A stretch of 64,000 nt of DNA from SFWF01 sp045537915. Lineage in GTDB: Bacteria; Bacillota; Clostridia; Oscillospirales; Acutalibacteraceae. Of the stretch, positions 61,682-64,000 are shown in pieces; within the stretch, counting starts at the first letter, position 1, and the number at the start of each line of letters is the position of its first letter. Location of the stretch: positions 1 to 64,000 of the forward strand of contig JAZSQK010000063.1 of NCBI GenBank assembly GCA_045537915.1. Reading direction: 5' to 3'. The notes beneath the pieces are model-generated. The model saw only the letters and a program-made list of their open reading frames with translations. It had not been told where the DNA came from and made no database searches. Both the position numbers and the translations under genes were made by a program.

Positions 61682-62748
61682 TAAACTGTTTTCCTCCATT
61701 TTGCGCCGTATGCCTTTTCGCAGGCCTCAAACAGACCGTTCAGATAGGTCGCTCCAAGCGCTCTGTCATAAAGGCCATAACCCGGCTTGCCTGTTTCTCC
61801 CCAAATCATTCTGCCATGGTCGGGTCGTACATAGCCGTTAAAATCTGTTTCGACAAGCGCCTTTGTTATAGCATACATATCGAGGCTGCCGCAGTCGGAA
61901 AGGTGTCCCTGTTCCTCAAAGCTTCCGTCCTCGAGTACCAGAACCTGACGCATATGCATAAAGGCAATCCGGTCCATAGCGCTGTATTTCTTAACCATTT
62001 TTACCATATCATTTGTCTTTGCGCAGCCGAGTGAGCCTGTGCAAAGGCAGAGTGAGTTTGCGGGGCTGTCAACTATACTGAGCAATCTGTCCAGACTTTC
62101 CTCGCAGGTAATAATACGGGGCAGACCAAATATAGGATATGGCGGATCATCGGGATGAATCGCCATTCTGATACCACATTCCTCGGCAACAGGGATAACC
62201 TTTTTAAGAAACTTCTCAAGGTTTTTCCAAAGGCCCTCTGCGCCGATTTTTCCGTACTCGCTAATAAGCTCTCTTACCTGCTCCTGTGTATATGAGGAGT
62301 CCCAACCGGGAAGATGAATGTCGTCCTTTAAAGGATCAAGTCCCTTCATCTGTTCCCAGTACATTACAAGGCTTGTCGAGCCGTCAGGCGCCCTTCTGTC
62401 GAGCTGGGTACGGGTCCAGTCAAATACAGGCATAAAGTTGTAGGTTACACACTTGATTCCATACTCTGCGCAACGGCGGATATTTTCACAGTAAACATCA
62501 ATATACTCATCCGCCTTGCCTCTGCCGAGCTTGATATCCTCGTGAACGGGGATAGACTCCACAACATCGAAAACCATTCCGTTTTCCTCTACCAGAGTCT
62601 TCATTCTTTCAAGGCTTTCCCTCGGCCAGACCTCTCCCGGAGCAACGTCATATACTGCGCTGACAATTGAGCGCATATTGGGTATCTGACGGATATACTC
62701 GAGGGGTATCGGATCGGTTTCGCCGTACCAGCGAAAAGACATTTTCAT
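61681..62748 (-). CDS. uxuA: Mannonate dehydratase
   Basis: 355 aa. TIM-barrel metal enzyme: FRWYGETDPIPLEYIRQIP start, the CVTYNFMPVFDWTRT and HPDDPP segments with conserved His/Asp, and YVRPDHGRMIWGE near the C-terminus, all typical of UxuA. It dehydrates D-mannonate to KDG. It is 12 bases after the GH2 gene. Confidence 0.96.
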   Translation of the reverse strand: MKMSFRWYGETDPIPLEYIRQIPNMRSIVSAVYDVAPGEVWPRESLERMKTLVEENGMVFDVVESIPVHEDIKLGRGKADEYIDVYCENIRRCAEYGIKCVTYNFMPVFDWTRTQLDRRAPDGSTSLVMYWEQMKGLDPLKDDIHLPGWDSSYTQEQVRELISEYGKIGAEGLWKNLEKFLKKVIPVAEECGIRMAIHPDDPPYPIFGLPRIITCEESLDRLLSIVDSPANSLCLCTGSLGCAKTNDMVKMVKKYSAMDRIAFMHMRQVLVLEDGSFEEQGHLSDCGSLDMYAITKALVETDFNGYVRPDHGRMIWGETGKPGYGLYDRALGATYLNGLFEACEKAYGAKWRKTV

Positions 62749-62760
62749 AGACTTTTCTCC

Positions 62761-64000
62761 TTATTTTTTATTAGGCTTTTTTATCTTGTTGAGCTTGGCG
62801 TTAAGGTCAAGAAGCTCTTCTTTGGTAAAGCTGATGTTCATCATTCCTACCATATTTGCCATACGAAGAACGGTAAAGCCGCCCATCATCTGCATCATAT
62901 CATCGGTAAGCTTGAAGCCCATAGCCTCTGGTTTTCCGTCCTTACCCTTCTTCATTCCTTTCATTACCTTGCCCATAAGCTCCATAAATAAAAGCTTTCC
63001 TCGAACGGTTGCCATAACGTCACTCAGCTTATCGTTGAGTGAGAGATATCCCTCGGGCTCGGTAATATCAAACCAGTTGAGGATTGCGCCCTTTTCCTTG
63101 AGTCTGTAATCCTCGTTAAACACCTCAACCTTATTTATAACACTCTCATCACGGCAGTCCCCTGCAACTGCAACAAGCTCGGTCTTTCCCTTATTTTCAA
63201 CATCGAAATAGAAGAAGTGGTCCTCCGCCTTTTTCTTGCCGAGGCTCTTGCCGTTTGCAAAAAGCTCTACCTCGGGGAGATTTGAATATACGGTTACCTT
63301 TGTTATATCTTCAACACGGTCGATATATCTCTTGGAACAGAGATGTACAAAGGGTTCATCCGACAACCAAGCCTTATAGGCGTAGAAGGAGTCCTTCTTA
63401 TACTTGCGGTCGAAGGTAACCAGTCCCTTATGGTTCTGTCCGTTTTCCCCGCCCTCTGCTCTTGCATCGGCGCCGAAATCAAACATATTCCAGACGTGTG
63501 TAGCCCAGAGATAAGGTCTTGTAAAGAGCTGCTTTATAAGCTCCTCGTGATAGTATGACTGATATTCCTCTGTATAGTCGCCCTGTTTGGGGTTGGAGGT
63601 ATGCCAGTTAAGCGCTTCACAGCCGTATTCACTTACTCCGATAGGTTTATTGGGGAAGGTCTTGTGGAACTTGTCAAACCAAGGTCCGTTCATAGAGGTA
63701 TCTCCGCCGTACCAACCGAAATAATGGTTGTAGGAAACGACATCGGGTATCTGAACATATTCTTCCTTCATATCACACATTGAAACACAGGCCATTGTAG
63801 TAAGACGGGTCTTGTCCATCTCGTGAGCAAGGTCGTTTAAAATATGGTGGTTTTCAAGAAGGTCGGGGTCTTTTGCTCCCGCCATTGTAATCTCGTTTGA
63901 AAGTCCCCAGACAACAATACTCGGGTGGTTGTAATTCTGGATAATCAGTTCCTTCATCTGAGAGATTGTGTTCTCTCTGCCCTTGGGCATATGGTTTGAA
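62761..64000 (-). CDS. Glycoside hydrolase family 2 protein, N-terminus beyond the window
   Basis: The frame is open to the right edge; 413 C-terminal codons are seen. GH2 catalytic residues are present: acid/base Glu in VVWGLSNE (codon 63892-63894) and nucleophile Glu in GVSEYGC (63628-63630). Together with uxuA, uxuB and kdgK downstream, this fits a beta-glucuronidase releasing glucuronate, though beta-galactosidase cannot be excluded. The last 85 residues are unusually Met- and Lys-rich (MELMGKVMKGMKKG, DDMMQMMGGF) and resemble a helical extension seen after the catalytic domain in some gut Firmicutes GH2 proteins. Confidence 0.88.
   Translation of the reverse strand, partial: SNHMPKGRENTISQMKELIIQNYNHPSIVVWGLSNEITMAGAKDPDLLENHHILNDLAHEMDKTRLTTMACVSMCDMKEEYVQIPDVVSYNHYFGWYGGDTSMNGPWFDKFHKTFPNKPIGVSEYGCEALNWHTSNPKQGDYTEEYQSYYHEELIKQLFTRPYLWATHVWNMFDFGADARAEGGENGQNHKGLVTFDRKYKKDSFYAYKAWLSDEPFVHLCSKRYIDRVEDITKVTVYSNLPEVELFANGKSLGKKKAEDHFFYFDVENKGKTELVAVAGDCRDESVINKVEVFNEDYRLKEKGAILNWFDITEPEGYLSLNDKLSDVMATVRGKLLFMELMGKVMKGMKKGKDGKPEAMGFKLTDDMMQMMGGFTVLRMANMVGMMNISFTKEELLDLNAKLNKIKKPNKK

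Noticed and set aside
1..64000. tRNA genes, prophage or insertion sequences
   Set aside because: No cloverleaf-type sequence, integrase, transposase or terminal repeats were seen by eye.

Overview
The window looks like chromosome from an anaerobic, endospore-forming member of the Clostridia, most likely a gut Oscillospirales/Ruminococcaceae-type organism. It carries a complete spoIIIA operon, spoIID, a gerA-type germination operon, a DnaD/DnaI-like primosome pair, PyrR, an Asp23 protein and a diverse sugar-use gene set. Base composition is moderate and codon use looks uniform. No phage, insertion sequence, CRISPR array or tRNA gene was seen. Genus assignment is inference only.

Layout. 1-2.8 kb: a secreted repeat protein (cut by the window edge) and an orphan sugar-binding lipoprotein. 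2.9-5.5 kb: UPF0371/DUF1846 protein and galE. 5.6-7.6 kb: DnaD and a DnaC/DnaI-like loader. 7.7-8.9 kb: a Gfo/Idh/MocA dehydrogenase whose promoter region shares a direct-repeat motif with the secreted protein at the left edge. 9-13.2 kb: ComM-like ATPase, TtcA-like tRNA thiolase, M3 peptidase. 13.27-13.61 kb: RNase P RNA, then a Cys-rich FliB-like protein and an EF-G paralogue. 16.8-20.1 kb: gerA-type operon (A-C-B order). 20.2-22.1 kb: two probable spore-envelope proteins. 22.2-25.4 kb: RadC, RluA-type pseudouridine synthase, dCMP deaminase, HAD phosphatase, L28. 25.5-30.6 kb: gpsA-plsY-der-radical SAM and rpmF-DUF177. 30.7-35.5 kb: small P-loop protein, pgi, DacF, LUD protein, mnmA. 35.6-37.6 kb: pyrR-uracil permease with a leader terminator. 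38-39.1 kb: 3D/G5 cell-wall protein, followed by a small modular repeat. 39.4-44.4 kb: asp23 and spoIIIAA-AH. 44.5-46.3 kb: yebC and dusB. 46.4-57.8 kb: a long rightward block, polA - phosphatase - rimI - tsaD - mreBCD - mrdA - minD - mgsA-like - hisS. 57.9-59.7 kb: spoIID and an unknown membrane protein. 59.8-64 kb: kdgK-uxuB(SDR)-uxuA-GH2, a glucuronate/glucuronide route cut by the right edge.

How it works together. The sporulation genes cover engulfment (SpoIID), the mother-cell to forespore channel (SpoIIIAA-AH) and germinant sensing (GerA-type). The mre-mrdA-min cluster handles elongation and division. The right-hand operon converts hexuronate intermediates to KDPG after a GH2 enzyme releases the sugar. 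The points most worth a second look are a shared 21-bp direct-repeat promoter motif, an MgsA homologue in which the catalytic aspartate position is alanine, a hairpin that sequesters the dacF Shine-Dalgarno sequence, a min locus without minC, and a SpoIID-like protein without a signal peptide that carries three peptidoglycan-binding domains.
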